Source of the DNA: Crocinitomicaceae bacterium
GTDB taxonomy: Bacteria > Bacteroidota > Bacteroidia > Flavobacteriales_D > Crocinitomicaceae
Assembly (NCBI GenBank): GCA_022447585.1
Contig: JAKVAR010000006.1
Location: forward strand, 124,001-188,000
Direction of reading: 5' to 3'
DNA: 64,000 nucleotides
Shown here: positions 63,544 through 64,000 of the stretch, piece after piece
Layout: every line of letters starts with the position of its first letter
Position numbering within the stretch: the stretch's first letter is position 1
Notes under the pieces: generated by a model
Told to the model about the DNA's origin: nothing
The model's database searches: none
What the model saw: the letters and a program-made list of their open reading frames with translations, nothing else
Translations under genes and position numbers: made by a program

Positions 63544-64000
63544 GAATAATACCAGCAATAGATATCATAGACGGTAAATGTGTTCGTCTTACAAAAGGTG
63601 ATTACGCGACTAAAAAAATATACAACGAAAGCCCACTCGATGTTGCACTTGAGTTTGAAGCAAACGGCATTCAAAACCTACACTTAGTTGATCTAGATGG
63701 TGCAAAATCGAAACAAATAGTAAACTATGATGTCCTTGAACAAATTGCATCAAAGACCTCATTATCTATAGATTTTGGTGGGGGAATAAAATCTAACAAT
63801 GACATTCGTATTGCCTTTGAATCAGGCGCCCGACAAATAACAGGAGGAAGTATCGCCGTTTCTAACCCTCAAACATTTGAAGGGTGGATTAATCTATATG
63901 GGCGAAACAAAATTATCCTTGGAGCAGATTGTCTAGATCGAAAAATTGCTACGCAAGGATGGTTAGACGATTCTGAAATTGACGTTCTTGATTTTATAAA
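63540..64000 (+). CDS. hisA: Phosphoribosylformimino-5-aminoimidazole carboxamide ribotide isomerase, partial (runs off window)
   Basis: [23 protein letters not shown]...[10 protein letters not shown]...[14 protein letters not shown] overlap with hisH. Confidence 0.93.
   Translation, partial: MRIIPAIDIIDGKCVRLTKGDYATKKIYNESPLDVALEFEANGIQNLHLVDLDGAKSKQIVNYDVLEQIASKTSLSIDFGGGIKSNNDIRIAFESGARQITGGSIAVSNPQTFEGWINLYGRNKIILGADCLDRKIATQGWLDDSEIDVLDFI

Noticed and set aside
1-64000. CRISPR array, tRNA/rRNA genes, prophage or complete insertion sequence
   Set aside because: No regularly spaced repeats, tRNA-like cloverleaf, rRNA signature, integrase or transposase ORF was recognised by reading; a proper scan (e.g. 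tRNAscan, CRISPR finder) was not possible.

Overview
This is a chromosomal window from an AT-rich member of the Bacteroidota, probably Flavobacteriales/Crocinitomicaceae-like. The lineage is inferred from gene content, T9SS sorting signals and TAnnTTTG-type -7 promoter boxes. Most of it is conserved backbone: dCMP deaminase, an OmpR-type response regulator, purH, the mreBCD-mrdA-rodA-PBP1A elongation cluster, an scoA/scoB CoA-transferase pair, nadD-gmk-yicC, kynU/kmo, hemL, a methionine aminotransferase/omega-amidase pair, fbp, mfd, asd, dxr and a his operon (GDCBHA, truncated at the window edge). No CRISPR array, tRNA/rRNA, prophage or intact transposon was recognised. The points most worth a second look are: (1) a his-operon leader peptide (MNFTQLHHHHFHTASQVCRR) followed by a strong terminator, i.e. 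a histidine attenuator; (2) several unannotated decaying genes: a GT39-like membrane protein after scoB, a PKD/CHU_C (T9SS type B) protein between kynU and hemL, a small membrane protein after hemL, and a beta-barrel C-terminus near 42.8 kb; (3) scoA and scoB split by a 603-aa membrane protein; (4) a PhoX-like protein that appears to carry a whole choice-of-anchor-I propeller inside it; (5) a TerB-like plus LETM1-like protein; (6) a small membrane protein coupled between kynU and kmo; (7) a compositionally odd intergenic block after mfd that may be a dispersed repeat; (8) promoter -7 boxes ending only 4 nt before start codons, suggesting leaderless transcripts. All family calls come from motif recognition without database searches.
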